IMG/VR virus record: IMGVR_UViG_3300048839_000734
Span: 1 to 23,577 of that record
Direction: 5' to 3' (one strand)
Source: a virus
DNA: 23,577 bases
Shown: in pieces, positions 7,128 through 15,090 of the stretch
Layout of the letters: each line of letters begins with the position of its first letter
Numbering within the stretch: position 1 is the stretch's first letter
Program-made: the position numbers and the translations under genes
Notes under the pieces: model-generated
Database searches by the model: none
What the model was told of the DNA's origin: nothing
Seen by the model: only the letters and a program-made list of their open reading frames with translations

Positions 7128-8066
7128 TTACGCCGTGGTGAATGTGTGGAGCACTGCGTTCCACCAGGCCAAGTAGCCGAGGTTGTACCGGGCCTCGGTC
7201 ATGAACTTGACCTCCTTGTACTCCATGTCGTCGAAGCCCTTCGAGCCACGCATGAGCGGTTCGCGTGCCTGGAAGATGAAGGGCTTCACCGGCGTGTCCG
7301 TGCGGTAAAGCTGAAACACGTTCCCAGTGATGTGCGGCGAGGCCACGACTGTCGCGTCGACGACGACGACGTTCGTGTCGCCCCCGCTGACGAGGATGCC
7401 GTTTGTGGTCGCCTCGATCGCCACCTTGCGGAAGTGCAGCGGCACGAGCAACACAAGCTTCATGCCGTTGGCGGTTCCAATGACCGCGTCGTCGTGCAGG
7501 AACTCGCCGAAGTCGTCCTTGAACGCGAGCATGGCATTCAAGGCGCCGTTGAGGGCGAGCTTGAATTCGGCGACCGTCGGAGTCGCCGCCGCGACGATGC
7601 CGGACGTAAGATCGTTGTCCTGCGCTCCCGACTCGCCCCAGGCGTGATCGGTGTCGAAGAACGCCTGGCCGTCGAGACACAGGTCCGTCGTCGCCCCAGG
7701 GATCAACGTCCCCAGGAGCAACTTGTCGGGGTGCCGAGCCGCCCGTACGCCGAGATTCTGGAACGCCGGGCCGTAAATGGCCATGCGATCGTCGCGGATG
7801 CGGGTCTTCTCGACGCTGATGCCCGATTCCCAATGCTTGTTTTCGAGCGTGAACTTGGCGGCACGCAAGGTGTCGAACCGGCGAGCGCCGATCCACTCAC
7901 GCACCTGCGGCACGGCGCCCAGCAGGCCGTATTCCTCGTCGTAGCCGTCGCTGGGGATGACGGTGCAGAGCTCCGGGTAAAACGGCGTGGTTGCCCGCAC
8001 GGCGTTGTCGAACTTAGCGGTAAGGCTGCGGAGTTTGGCAACAGCAGCCGCAGAGTCAAGAGACAT
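7128..8066 (-). CDS. Major capsid protein, Mu gpT-like
   Basis: The 312-residue protein shows features of the Mu-like major head subunit family (gpT). These include REWIGARRFDTLRAAKFTLE with NKHWESGISVEKTRIRDDRM (about 57-95), the segment ending IYGPAFQNLG, and LDGQAFFDTDHAWG (about 131-144). It should form the icosahedral shell with an HK97 fold. There is no long N-terminal scaffold-like delta domain, in agreement with a separate scaffold in the upstream protease gene. A clear Shine-Dalgarno sequence (AAGGAA) precedes the ATG at 8066 after an 86-base gap. A strong terminator follows. The family call is from the motifs; the lambda-type neighbours make a chimaera of head types. Confidence 0.88.
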   Translation of the reverse strand: MSLDSAAAVAKLRSLTAKFDNAVRATTPFYPELCTVIPSDGYDEEYGLLGAVPQVREWIGARRFDTLRAAKFTLENKHWESGISVEKTRIRDDRMAIYGPAFQNLGVRAARHPDKLLLGTLIPGATTDLCLDGQAFFDTDHAWGESGAQDNDLTSGIVAAATPTVAEFKLALNGALNAMLAFKDDFGEFLHDDAVIGTANGMKLVLLVPLHFRKVAIEATTNGILVSGGDTNVVVVDATVVASPHITGNVFQLYRTDTPVKPFIFQAREPLMRGSKGFDDMEYKEVKFMTEARYNLGYLAWWNAVLHTFTTA

Positions 8067-8152
8067 GGAACTTTTCCTTGTGAATGTTGTGAATGCCGCG
8101 ACGCTGCGGCCTGCTGTTTGAACTCAAGATTCGATTCGAATCCCGGCTTCGC

Positions 8153-8590
8153 TTAAGTGACCAGCGGGCCGGTGTCGCGCTCGCCGAGGCCGGCGATCGC
8201 AACCCACACTTGGGTCGTCGACACGACTTCGGTGATGATTCCGACCGGCACGAGGTCGGTCGCCGTTTCCGTGATGGTGTAGTTGTCCGATGCGTACACC
8301 GCCTTGCCGATGTCCGCGGCGGCGGCCGAAGTCGTGTTGAGCGTCAGCAAAAATTCGCCGTCGACCCAGACCTCAGCCTTCTTCGCGGCGTCGGCGCCGG
8401 CCGAGTTGTCGACCTGATCGACGACGATGCCGCCGAACGAGCCGTTCTCGACGACAGCACCCGCGAAGTCGCCGCCGGCGTCCTCAAAGCACATCGTGCC
8501 TTCGTAGAGGATGGTGCTCGCGGCGACCGGCACCTTGCGGCGCTTGGTGGCGCCCCGCATTTTGATCTGCTGATTGGCAGTGACTGCCAT
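8153..8590 (-). CDS. Capsid decoration / stabilisation protein
   Basis: This 145-residue, beta-rich protein begins MAVTANQQIKMRGATKRRKV and has two repeating beta motifs. One is GTMCFEDAGGDFAGAV with FGGIVVDQVDNSAGADA, and the other is KAEVWVDGEFLLTLN with GKAVYASDNYTITETA. The pattern resembles the DUF2190 family, which includes capsid trimer-decorating proteins, and the site between protease/scaffold and capsid matches lambda gpD. AAGGAA lies seven bases before the ATG at 8590, after a 78-base gap. It probably binds the expanded shell. A head-fibre role is a less likely alternative. Confidence 0.8.
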   Translation of the reverse strand: MAVTANQQIKMRGATKRRKVPVAASTILYEGTMCFEDAGGDFAGAVVENGSFGGIVVDQVDNSAGADAAKKAEVWVDGEFLLTLNTTSAAAADIGKAVYASDNYTITETATDLVPVGIITEVVSTTQVWVAIAGLGERDTGPLVT

Positions 8591-8668
8591 GATGAAGTTC
8601 CTTGTTTACGGGCCTTGTTTACTGGTTAATTGCCGTCGACCGTCAATGCGGAACGAACGCCGTTTGAA

Positions 8669-9178
8669 CTAAGCGGCTTCGGCCGACTTCGGGGCAAGCA
8701 GCTCGGCCCCATCGTCGATCTTGCGGCTCGTGATGTACTCCTGAAGGCTGAGCCCCATGTGCGTGAAGGACGCGAGGTTCTTCTGGTACTCGGCCTTGTA
8801 CTTCGCCTCGGGATCGTCCGACTGCTGGCCGCTGTCCTTGGTGAGCCCGTTCTTCGCCAGGGCCAGGTCGCCGATCGCGGCTTTGGCTTCCAGCAACGAG
8901 AGCCCTTTCTCGACCCAGCCGGTGGCGAGCTTCTCCCACTCGTCGAGGCCGGTGTTCTTGGCCAGGGCCTGCAACTCGCCGCACCGCTTGCGCTCGGCGG
9001 CCTGGATCTCAGACACGCTAAGCGGCGCGTCGTCGGTCTTGTCCGCCGGCTTGATGGCGGCGATCTTCTGGTCGACCAAACCCAGCAGCTTGGTGCTCAG
9101 CGTCTCGCCGAACGTCTTGAGCGTCGAATCGAGGGCCTCTTGGGTCAGGGCGGCCGGGGGATTACTAGCGGTGGACAT
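8669..9178 (-). CDS. Nested in-frame scaffold protein (internal start in protease gene)
   Basis: An ATG at 9178 within the protease gene has AAAGGGAC shortly upstream on the minus strand. It would yield a 169-residue protein beginning MSTASNPPAALTQE, which is exactly where the acidic helical region begins after a linker (GGQGNSERDD). It would have no protease residues. The length is near that of free scaffolds. A separate scaffold is made this way by lambda (Nu3 within C). It is inferred, not proven. Confidence 0.5.
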   Translation of the reverse strand: MSTASNPPAALTQEALDSTLKTFGETLSTKLLGLVDQKIAAIKPADKTDDAPLSVSEIQAAERKRCGELQALAKNTGLDEWEKLATGWVEKGLSLLEAKAAIGDLALAKNGLTKDSGQQSDDPEAKYKAEYQKNLASFTHMGLSLQEYITSRKIDDGAELLAPKSAEAA

Positions 9179-9910
9179 ATCGTCCCTTTCACTGTTGCCC
9201 TGTCCGCCGAACCGGCTGGCCAGGTAGGTATCAAGAAAGCCGAGTGAGCGCGACCGGATGACCTCCGGAGTTGCGTCGGCAAACAGTTGATTCAAAGCGT
9301 GCGTGAGTTGGCGAGGCGCCGTCTCGATCGACAGCGGAGAATCGCCGAAAAAGCCGCCGCGGGTGGCGGCAGGTTCGTCGACAACGTCGCCGGCGACTAG
9401 TCGCTGAATTCGCATCGGCTGGAAACCGTCGTCGCGTTCGTCCTTCTCCATCGCCGTCTCGTTGACGAACGGGAAGATCGACACGCCGAAGGCATCCGGC
9501 TCGTCTCTCGCCATGTCCATGACATACTGGCCGCGACCGCCAGACTCGCCGCGGAAGGCGATCGGCGACAAGTGCAGGTCCGCCAATACCGTGGCGCCGT
9601 CCGCCGAGAGGCGAAACTTCTTCCAGCGGCCAAGGAACGATCCGAGGCCGTCGCTGCTCATGTTCGGGTGCGTCCAGCGGGCCTTGAGCCCCTTGGCCGG
9701 CGCGTTCCCCAGTTTGACGACTTGCGAAAGCGTCGTGTCGTCGATGAACATCTTGCGGACGTCGCCCTCGTTGAGCGCGCCGCGCTGAATGATTGCTACG
9801 CCGTAGATCGTTCGGCGCTGCGTGTCGAGTCTGGCGTCGCCCGGCAAGCCGCGGAGCGGCCGCAGCGGGTAATCGAGTCCAACGGCGGGTGGTTTGGTGA
9901 TCGTCTTCAC
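8669..9910 (-). CDS. Prohead maturation protease fused to a scaffold domain
   Basis: The 413-residue protein has an N-terminal serine protease domain, about residues 1-200. It carries the His motif ARWTHPNMSSDGLGSF (H81), then the Ser motif DAFGVSIFPF (S144), and the typical VDEPA ending of this domain (177-181). The C-terminal part is acidic, helical and Ala/Lys-rich (about 245-413), as in scaffolds. So the gene resembles lambda C, with the scaffold Nu3 in its 3' end. It starts with GTG at 9910, inside a GTGA overlap with the portal stop. Protease action should process scaffold and perhaps portal during prohead assembly. The exact protease clan cannot be fixed by eye. Confidence 0.85.
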   Translation of the reverse strand: MKTITKPPAVGLDYPLRPLRGLPGDARLDTQRRTIYGVAIIQRGALNEGDVRKMFIDDTTLSQVVKLGNAPAKGLKARWTHPNMSSDGLGSFLGRWKKFRLSADGATVLADLHLSPIAFRGESGGRGQYVMDMARDEPDAFGVSIFPFVNETAMEKDERDDGFQPMRIQRLVAGDVVDEPAATRGGFFGDSPLSIETAPRQLTHALNQLFADATPEVIRSRSLGFLDTYLASRFGGQGNSERDDMSTASNPPAALTQEALDSTLKTFGETLSTKLLGLVDQKIAAIKPADKTDDAPLSVSEIQAAERKRCGELQALAKNTGLDEWEKLATGWVEKGLSLLEAKAAIGDLALAKNGLTKDSGQQSDDPEAKYKAEYQKNLASFTHMGLSLQEYITSRKIDDGAELLAPKSAEAA

Positions 9911-11577
9911 GCTGCCGCTCCAGTCTCTTGGCGTTTGCTGTTGGCGTCCGACGATTCCTGGTTGCCGTCGCCGCGCTGCGTCGGAGCGCCGCTAGACGGC
10001 TTGTCGCGGCCCATCTGCGGCATGGTCGTATTGATCCCGAGTTCTTCCATTTCCTCGCGGTTGCGCTGAATGCGGGCGTAAACCTTGTCGGCCGGCTGCC
10101 CGTTCTTGCGCTCAACGAAGTCAGAGTGCGGCTTGACGCCGGCTTCGATCATCGTGAGATCGTTGCGATCCTCTCGCGGCGGATCGATCGACATCGAGGC
10201 CGGCGGGATAATGCGGGCCGACCAGTAGAGCCACGGGGCCGATCGGTATGCGCTTTGGTCGATGTCAAGAATTGGAGCGACCCCAGTGACCGCCCGAGTA
10301 ATAAAGTTTCGGTAGATCGCCATGAGCGTCTTGGCGTGGCCCATCTGCAGCACGTCGACGGTAGCGTCTTCGATGTTGAACAGCACGCGACCGGTCGAGT
10401 AGCTGAGGTTCTTCCAGTCCCCCGTCAGCATCTCGTAGGCCGTCCCGCAGCCCGCGGCGAACTGCCGGGCCTCGTATTCCATGAACGGGACGAACGACGT
10501 CGGAGCGCCCTGCGGATTGCTGAACGACACCTCGTCGGCCGGGCCGAGGTACTGAATCATGCCGGGGACGATGTCGCGCTGCTTCTTGCCGTCTGCGTCC
10601 GTCACGACGCCGGCCGCTTCCATTTCGGCGAAGATCTCTGAATCACTGCGAACGAACGCCGCCATGCAAGCGCCGATGTTATTGCGTTCCAACTCCGCGG
10701 ATGCGTACTCTTCGGCGTTCTTGAGTCGCTTCGTGCCCACCTGCATCCGCGGGAAGCCGCGGTGCTGCCCTCGCTTAACGCGAGCGTAGTGGTGGAACAT
10801 CCGGAATTGGCCGTTCTTCAGCTTCTTGGGGTAATAGGTCCACGACTCTTTGATCTCAAGCGTGTCGACCGGATGGCTGTCGCGGACCCAATAGCCGATA
10901 GCGCGGCCGTCTTTGAGTTGCACGCCCATTCGGACGTTCACGTCGCCCTCTTTTCCGGGCGGGGTACTCACGCGATCGGGCTCAATCACTTCGACTTTGA
11001 GCGTCGTCGGCGCGAAGGGATCGTATTCGTCGCCGATCAGCACAAACCACTCGCCGCGAGATTCCCAGTCTCGCTGCATTTCGTGCTGGATTTCCCACAG
11101 TGCCTGGCCGTCGCGACCAATGCACTCGGCGGTTCGTTCCCAATTCAAGCGAAGCGTCTTGTTCCACTGCTTGGCCTGCTGGGGGGTGATCGTGCCGTCG
11201 TCGTCGGCTCCAATTTCCGGGTCGATCGCCATGCCGCAGCCAGCGACGCGAATCACCCGGCCTTCCTGGTGAGCGACGGCCATTTCGTAGTTCTTGAGAG
11301 CCGAGTCGGCCCGCTTAATCATCGTCGGCCGGTCAGCTTCCAAGGCGGAGTCGGCTGATAGTTGGCTGGTCAGCCAGCTATGGCCGTCGCGTGACTGCTC
11401 AGCCGACTCAAATCCACCGCCCGAAAGAGCATCGCGGCGGCGACTGGCGGCCCGTTCGATGTCCTCTTTCATGCTCTCGGCGTACTCACGTCGCAGCCGA
11501 GCTGCAGCACGGCGGTTGCCGCGCTCCGGGCTCACCGCGTCGATAACGCTGTCGCAAGATTTTGAGAACCAGCCCAT
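9907..11577 (-). CDS. Portal protein, lambda type
   Basis: The 556-residue protein has a charged N-terminal helical region, followed by DSALKNYEMAVAHQEG and a stretch with VIRVAGCGMAIDPEI. Later comes the wing/stem core with GYWVRDSHPVDT and QLKDGR, and the lambda-portal signature LTGDWKNLSYSTGRVLFN. It forms the dodecameric ring at one vertex, through which TerL pumps DNA. The C-terminus is polar and disordered (GDGNQESSDANSK). The ATG at 11577 overlaps the TAA of the gpW-like gene. The order gpW-portal-protease is exactly that of lambda (W-B-C). Confidence 0.9.
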   Translation of the reverse strand: MGWFSKSCDSVIDAVSPERGNRRAAARLRREYAESMKEDIERAASRRRDALSGGGFESAEQSRDGHSWLTSQLSADSALEADRPTMIKRADSALKNYEMAVAHQEGRVIRVAGCGMAIDPEIGADDDGTITPQQAKQWNKTLRLNWERTAECIGRDGQALWEIQHEMQRDWESRGEWFVLIGDEYDPFAPTTLKVEVIEPDRVSTPPGKEGDVNVRMGVQLKDGRAIGYWVRDSHPVDTLEIKESWTYYPKKLKNGQFRMFHHYARVKRGQHRGFPRMQVGTKRLKNAEEYASAELERNNIGACMAAFVRSDSEIFAEMEAAGVVTDADGKKQRDIVPGMIQYLGPADEVSFSNPQGAPTSFVPFMEYEARQFAAGCGTAYEMLTGDWKNLSYSTGRVLFNIEDATVDVLQMGHAKTLMAIYRNFITRAVTGVAPILDIDQSAYRSAPWLYWSARIIPPASMSIDPPREDRNDLTMIEAGVKPHSDFVERKNGQPADKVYARIQRNREEMEELGINTTMPQMGRDKPSSGAPTQRGDGNQESSDANSKRQETGAAA

Positions 11578-11804
11578 TACGTTCGCGCGTGCCGAGAAAG
11601 GACCGTGGTAGTTACGACTGATTGCTTTCGGATACGGCGTTCCAAGTCATCCCGCAGCTTCAGCAGCTCACTAAGATTCGCCCGCGTGACCGTCTTGCCG
11701 CGAAACGTGCTGCTGCTGAACACCGTCAACTCAGCAATCGCCTGCTTGCACAGCGCCAATAGCTCGGCGTCCGTGTAGTCGACGGCGGTCAGCTTCGTGG
11801 CCAT
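11577..11804 (-). CDS. gpW-like head-tail joining protein
   Basis: The protein has only 75 residues: an N-terminal helix (YTDAELLALCKQAIAEL), a short beta hairpin with FRGKTVTRANLSE, and a second helix (LLKLRDDLERRIRK). This alpha-beta-beta-alpha order, and the site between terminase and portal, are the hallmarks of the lambda gpW family, which completes the head before tail joining. It starts at ATG 11804, directly after a small hairpin and without a good Shine-Dalgarno sequence. Confidence 0.75.
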   Translation of the reverse strand: MATKLTAVDYTDAELLALCKQAIAELTVFSSSTFRGKTVTRANLSELLKLRDDLERRIRKQSVVTTTVLSRHART

Positions 11805-11820
11805 GCCCTAACGATAGGGC
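11805..11820 (-). promoter_or_regulatory. RNA hairpin abutting the gpW-like start codon
   Basis: GCCCTA and TAGGGC form a perfect six-base stem with a four-base loop. Its 3' end on the minus strand is directly joined to the start ATG, with no spacer. It could restrict ribosome access or act as an operator. It has no poly-T tail, so it is not a terminator. Confidence 0.4.
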
Positions 11821-11846
11821 AGAAAAGAGAGTTGCCGCGGATGCTC

Positions 11847-11864
11847 CGTACCAGAACTGGTACG
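11847..11864. promoter_or_regulatory. 18-bp palindrome, possible operator
   Basis: CGTACCAG AA CTGGTACG is a perfect dyad with a two-base centre in the short gap (11805-11868) between the zinc-ribbon gene and the gpW-like gene. The two-base centre is too small for an RNA loop unless the stem opens. A dimeric-protein binding site is the better guess. No function is shown. Confidence 0.4.
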
Positions 11865-11868
11865 AGTA

Positions 11869-12090
11869 TTACGCTTGCCGTTCGCCGCGCTGCGGTGCGT
11901 ACCGCAGCGGCACAACCTGCTGATTCTGCTCTGGGCGGCAGCGGCAGGTGTTGCAGTGAAGGTACTTAATCCGCACGCCGGACGACTGTATTGCTCGGCT
12001 GCAATAAGCCACCAACCTGCCGACGCAGGTGCCTCGCGGGCAGCGGTCGCCGCTCTGGGGGCCGTGGCCGTTGGTGAGAGCGATGCTCAA
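11869..12090 (-). CDS. Small zinc-ribbon-like protein
   Basis: The protein has 73 residues, with C17-x4-C22 (RCPRGTC) and C46-x2-C49-x-C51 (YLHCNTCRC), plus C30. Two knuckles 24 residues apart, with YLHC before the second, are typical of phage zinc ribbons that bind nucleic acid or a protein partner. It probably starts at TTG 12090, whose last two bases are shared with the preceding TGA (TTGA). Its position in the terminase-gpW interval suggests either a packaging accessory or a late-gene regulator. The palindrome and hairpin just downstream make a regulator attractive, but this is inference. Confidence 0.6.
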   Translation of the reverse strand: MSIALTNGHGPQSGDRCPRGTCVGRLVAYCSRAIQSSGVRIKYLHCNTCRCRPEQNQQVVPLRYAPQRGERQA

Positions 12091-12326
12091 ATGCCAGCCC
12101 TCGCTTTCTTTTCGGCTGGCTCGGGGGGCTTAATCTCCGACCGATCATCGCTGTACTTCACTACCTCGTAGCGAATGGCTCGCTTGGCCACGATTCTCGC
12201 CACTCGCTCTGGCGAAACGATACGGAGCATCACGAATAACGCCCCGAAACGAATTGCCAGCCAGAACCACCACGCCCGCTTCGTTTGAATTTGAACGCCC
12301 AGGCCATCGCCACTCTTGATCGTCAT
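12087..12326 (-). CDS. Small membrane-associated protein, unknown
   Basis: The protein has 79 residues. One hydrophobic helix at about 18-37 (RAWWFWLAIRFGALFVMLRI) is followed by a charged basic tail with RIVAKRAIRYEVVKY and a Pro/Glu/Lys-rich end. The ATG at 12326 overlaps the TerL stop (ATGA), so it should be translated with the terminase. I know no family. The aromatic, tryptophan-rich helix suggests interfacial membrane binding. A role in lysis timing or packaging cannot be shown. Confidence 0.55.
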   Translation of the reverse strand: MTIKSGDGLGVQIQTKRAWWFWLAIRFGALFVMLRIVSPERVARIVAKRAIRYEVVKYSDDRSEIKPPEPAEKKARAGI

Positions 12327-14311
12327 GCCCTTCTCCTCCCGCGTCGAAACTCTGGCTTAAATCGCTCACGCCGCCGGCCGCCTTCAGGCTCCGCCGCCTG
12401 CACCGCCACGGGTCTGGGCGCCGCCTTCCCGCTCGGCTGCCGCTTCTCGGCCAGCTTCCAATTGCTCTTGAACCGCACGTCAGCAGCGCATCTGGCGTAC
12501 TTCTTTCCGTCGCGGTAATCGTTCGGCTCGCCTTCCCATCGCTTTACCCACAGGTGACGGTTCGGGTCCGTCTTGCTCGGCTCGGCCGACTCGGCGCCGT
12601 TGCAGAGCTGACGCAGGAAGTCGTCGTCGCCCTTTGATTCGCTGTTCAGCGTGAGCGAACCAGGCTCGCCCGGCTGCCGCTCGTCGAGCTGCTCCTGGAT
12701 GATCGGCTCGTAGTAGTGCGGATTGACGCGGATGCGACGTAGGCCGCGCCCGGCTCGCATCAACGCCTTCTTGGTTCGCACCGACTTGCCTTCATTCAGG
12801 CCAATGATCTTGACCTCGTAAGCTTCCCCGCCGCAGTCGGTGTTCGATCCCTTGCAAGGCATGACGTTGTACGGCGTGCCGCGGAACTTCTGGCAGAAAA
12901 CGTACACGTCCCGCGTGCGGAAGCCGCTGTCGATCAGCGTCAGCGCCGGGCAGAGCGGTTCGCCGCCGTCTTCGTGCTCGAATTGCCGGCAGATGACGAG
13001 CTGCTCGATCTCGTCCAGCGTCTCGCACGTTCCATGCGCAACCTCATGCTCCCGCTCGCCAGGGCCCACAGCATTGACCCAGTAAACGTAATGGTCGCCC
13101 TGGATGTCCACCGCGGCGAAGAGCCACGTCGACCAGACGGGCATGACGCCGGCCGGGGTCGACGTCGCCAGCCGATCGCCGACTTCTTCCGGTTCGTTCT
13201 TGCTCTTGTGCGGCTCCCATGTCTCGGCCAGCCAGCCGTTGACGAACATACGGAGGCTTTGCGGCTGTCCGATGGTCTGCACGAACCGCGCGGCAATGTC
13301 TCCCCAGCGTAGCTGCAGCGAGTAGAGCGAAGAAAGCTGCCCGCCCCAAATCGTCGAGTCTCGTTTCGGCTTGCCGATGACTCGCCCGCGAATATCAACG
13401 CGGCATCCCTCGGGCGCCCACTTGCCGGTCCTCATCATCCGCGGTCGTTGATCGTCGTGGATCTCGTGCCGGCAATGCTCACACACATAGCGGGCCGTCG
13501 CCCGGGCCACGGACGCCTCGACCGATCCATCGGCGGCACGGTCAAACAGGATCCCGCCGAGCGACTGGCTGTCCGTTCCGAGCTTGAGCACCTGGCGTTG
13601 CCGGCACTTCGGACAGCCCACCCAATAACGGCAGTTGTTTGAAGCCAGCACGCGCCGGTGGATGCGACTGCGGAGCTTGGTCGACGGCGAGCATTCGAAC
13701 AGCTTCTTATGGTCGGGATTCTCTTTGAACCGTTCCTCCCATTGGTCGACGGGATCGCCTTCTCCGGCATCGCCAGCCTGCCGCTCATTCATCGACCACT
13801 TGTCGATTTCGTTCGCCCAACCGTAGTACGCCTCGACGTCGGCCAGTTGCGTTTCAGATCCCGACCAGGCCACGCCCCACGGCGAGCTGCTCAGCCTGAT
13901 CTCCTCCAGGGCCCGGAACCGCGGCGCCGGCAACTGCCGCCGTGTCGCCTCGATCGATTCGAGCATCGGGTAAATCTTCCGCCGCACCGTCTTCTTGGCC
14001 AGCGTCTGCGTGCTTGTCGCGAACAGACCGGGCATCGGCTTAAGTACGGCCGTCGACGCCATGAGCTGCAGGGCGATCGTCGTCTTGCCGGTTCGCGTTC
14101 CCCATTCCAGACTGATCTCTCGCGTAGCCGGATCGTCCCACGCATCGCAGACTCCCTCGCACCACGGGATCCGGTCGCCGTCGAACGGTTCGCCCTTGTG
14201 CGTCCGACCATGCTCGTTGATCCACTCCCACGAGCGCACGTCGGGCCGAGGGTTAAAGGCCGCCATGACGGCCGTCGTGAGAATCGCCGGCTGGTACGCT
14301 TCGCAGATCAA
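12323..14311 (-). CDS. Terminase large subunit, lambda GpA-like
   Basis: The 662-residue packaging motor has an N-terminal ATPase with Walker A GTRTGKTT (71-78) and a Walker-B-like ANEIDKW (N167, E168, D170). A coupling motif FECSPST (205-211) follows. Two Cys pairs (CPKC 233-236 and CEHC 277-280) fit the zinc-binding insertion usual in GpA. Next come FVNGWLAETWE (about 356-366), and the nuclease start AAVDIQGDHYVYW (D402) with a later LTLIDSGFRTRDVYVFC block. It cuts DNA at the packaging site and drives translocation. It begins with TTG at 14311, inside a TTGA overlap with the TerS stop. The Asn before the Walker B acid is a variation in this family. Confidence 0.93.
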   Translation of the reverse strand: MICEAYQPAILTTAVMAAFNPRPDVRSWEWINEHGRTHKGEPFDGDRIPWCEGVCDAWDDPATREISLEWGTRTGKTTIALQLMASTAVLKPMPGLFATSTQTLAKKTVRRKIYPMLESIEATRRQLPAPRFRALEEIRLSSSPWGVAWSGSETQLADVEAYYGWANEIDKWSMNERQAGDAGEGDPVDQWEERFKENPDHKKLFECSPSTKLRSRIHRRVLASNNCRYWVGCPKCRQRQVLKLGTDSQSLGGILFDRAADGSVEASVARATARYVCEHCRHEIHDDQRPRMMRTGKWAPEGCRVDIRGRVIGKPKRDSTIWGGQLSSLYSLQLRWGDIAARFVQTIGQPQSLRMFVNGWLAETWEPHKSKNEPEEVGDRLATSTPAGVMPVWSTWLFAAVDIQGDHYVYWVNAVGPGEREHEVAHGTCETLDEIEQLVICRQFEHEDGGEPLCPALTLIDSGFRTRDVYVFCQKFRGTPYNVMPCKGSNTDCGGEAYEVKIIGLNEGKSVRTKKALMRAGRGLRRIRVNPHYYEPIIQEQLDERQPGEPGSLTLNSESKGDDDFLRQLCNGAESAEPSKTDPNRHLWVKRWEGEPNDYRDGKKYARCAADVRFKSNWKLAEKRQPSGKAAPRPVAVQAAEPEGGRRRERFKPEFRRGRRRA

Positions 14312-14931
14312 TCCGCCTCCAATAAGCGGGCGCTGTTCAGGACGTCGCGGGCTGACTTTTCAGACATAGCCACGAGCTGACGACGAATCTGCTTCTCCAT
14401 TTCCACGCGAGTGTCCACGGCCACGTCGGCCGGCAGCATCGGCTCGATCAACGCAGGGATCCGCAGCAGCCTTTCTCGCAGCACAGCGATCAAAGCCGAC
14501 AGCTCCCGCTCTACTCGATGGCGTTCAACCATGTCGCCGTCTTCCAGGGCCGCCCGCCGCTGCTTCCGCTGAAGATTAAGCCGCTTCTCTTCGATCTCGA
14601 TGTCGCGAAGCTCGACGGTTTGGCTCTTCGCCGACGAGCCAGGCTGACGCTCAGCCACGGCCGCCTCATGCTTGAGCCGCCAAATGAGGATCTCGGCCAG
14701 CGGCCAGGCGCCGGCCTTCCCGGGCATCCCTTGCTGTCGCCAGTTCGCACGGAGCGTTGTGCTCTCGACCCCGAACTCGGCCGCCACTTCGGTGAGCGTG
14801 CGAGCTGTCCGTTTGCCAATCACCAAGCGAATCGCGTCCTCCGGAATGAACGATGGCCGGTGAGCGAGAATCAGACCGCAGATGCCCATCGAAGGCGGCG
14901 CCGACTTGCTCCTTTTGGTTTTGGCTGGCAT
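14308..14931 (-). CDS. Terminase small subunit, Nu1-like
   Basis: The 207-residue protein has a basic N-terminus and a winged helix-turn-helix at about 45-70 (TLTEVAAEFGVESTTLRANW followed by RQQGMPG). A coiled coil and acidic/basic region lie at about 105-150 (VELRDIEIEEKRLNLQRKQR), with a C-terminal helix that should contact TerL. The fold order fits lambda Nu1, which binds repeated sites near cos. The gene is the first after a long intergenic region and a terminator, so it probably opens the packaging operon. No strong Shine-Dalgarno sequence precedes the ATG at 14931. Its HTH could bind the 12-base repeats in the gap. Confidence 0.88.
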   Translation of the reverse strand: MPAKTKRSKSAPPSMGICGLILAHRPSFIPEDAIRLVIGKRTARTLTEVAAEFGVESTTLRANWRQQGMPGKAGAWPLAEILIWRLKHEAAVAERQPGSSAKSQTVELRDIEIEEKRLNLQRKQRRAALEDGDMVERHRVERELSALIAVLRERLLRIPALIEPMLPADVAVDTRVEMEKQIRRQLVAMSEKSARDVLNSARLLEAD

Positions 14932-14998
14932 TCATTCGATCGCTTCAACGGGCGTCGCGCTGCTGCTGCAAGTGGGATAAAAACTAGGTTCCTTCGAT

Positions 14999-15028
14999 AA
15001 AAGGCGTTCGATGCTTCACCCGAACGCC
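14999..15028 (-). terminator. Rho-independent terminator before the terminase operon
   Basis: GGCGTTCG and CGAACGCC (15003-15010 and 15021-15028) make an eight-base stem with a ten-base loop. On the minus strand it is followed by TTTTA (15002-14998). It stops transcription from the fibre gene and separates it from terminase. Confidence 0.8.
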
Positions 15029-15090
15029 CCAAAATCCCATTATGAGAGGACCCGACCGGGGGTCTCATAATGGGATTGTCTCATTTTGGG
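15028..15090. repeat. Inverted repeat with three TCTCATNNTGGG copies
   Basis: ATCCCATTATGAGA (15034-15047) and TCTCATAATGGGAT (15063-15076) form a perfect 14-bp dyad around a GC-rich centre. CCCAAA/TTTGGG extends it outside a bulge. TCTCATNNTGGG occurs directly at 15063-15074 and 15079-15090 (16-base spacing) and inverted within 15036-15047. It may be a DNA binding site or an RNA hairpin. Confidence 0.8.

Noticed and set aside
8128-8152. GGGATTCGAATC resembling a tRNA T-arm
   Set aside because: No acceptor, D or anticodon arm around it; probably chance.
7146-8156. Plus-strand open frame of 336 codons
   Set aside because: It is antisense to the capsid gene, whose gpT-like motifs are clear. 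Long antisense frames are expected in such GC-rich sequence.
8630-9247. Plus-strand open frame of 205 codons
   Set aside because: Antisense to the scaffold part of the protease gene; no motif and no ribosome site.
10762-11358. Plus-strand open frame of 198 codons
   Set aside because: Antisense to the portal gene; composition typical of a shadow frame.
15028-15090. Long dyad as a simple second terminator
   Set aside because: On the minus strand it is followed by only four T (broken by GGGG), so the downstream hairpin at 14999-15028 is the better terminator. The dyad is kept as a separate repeat.
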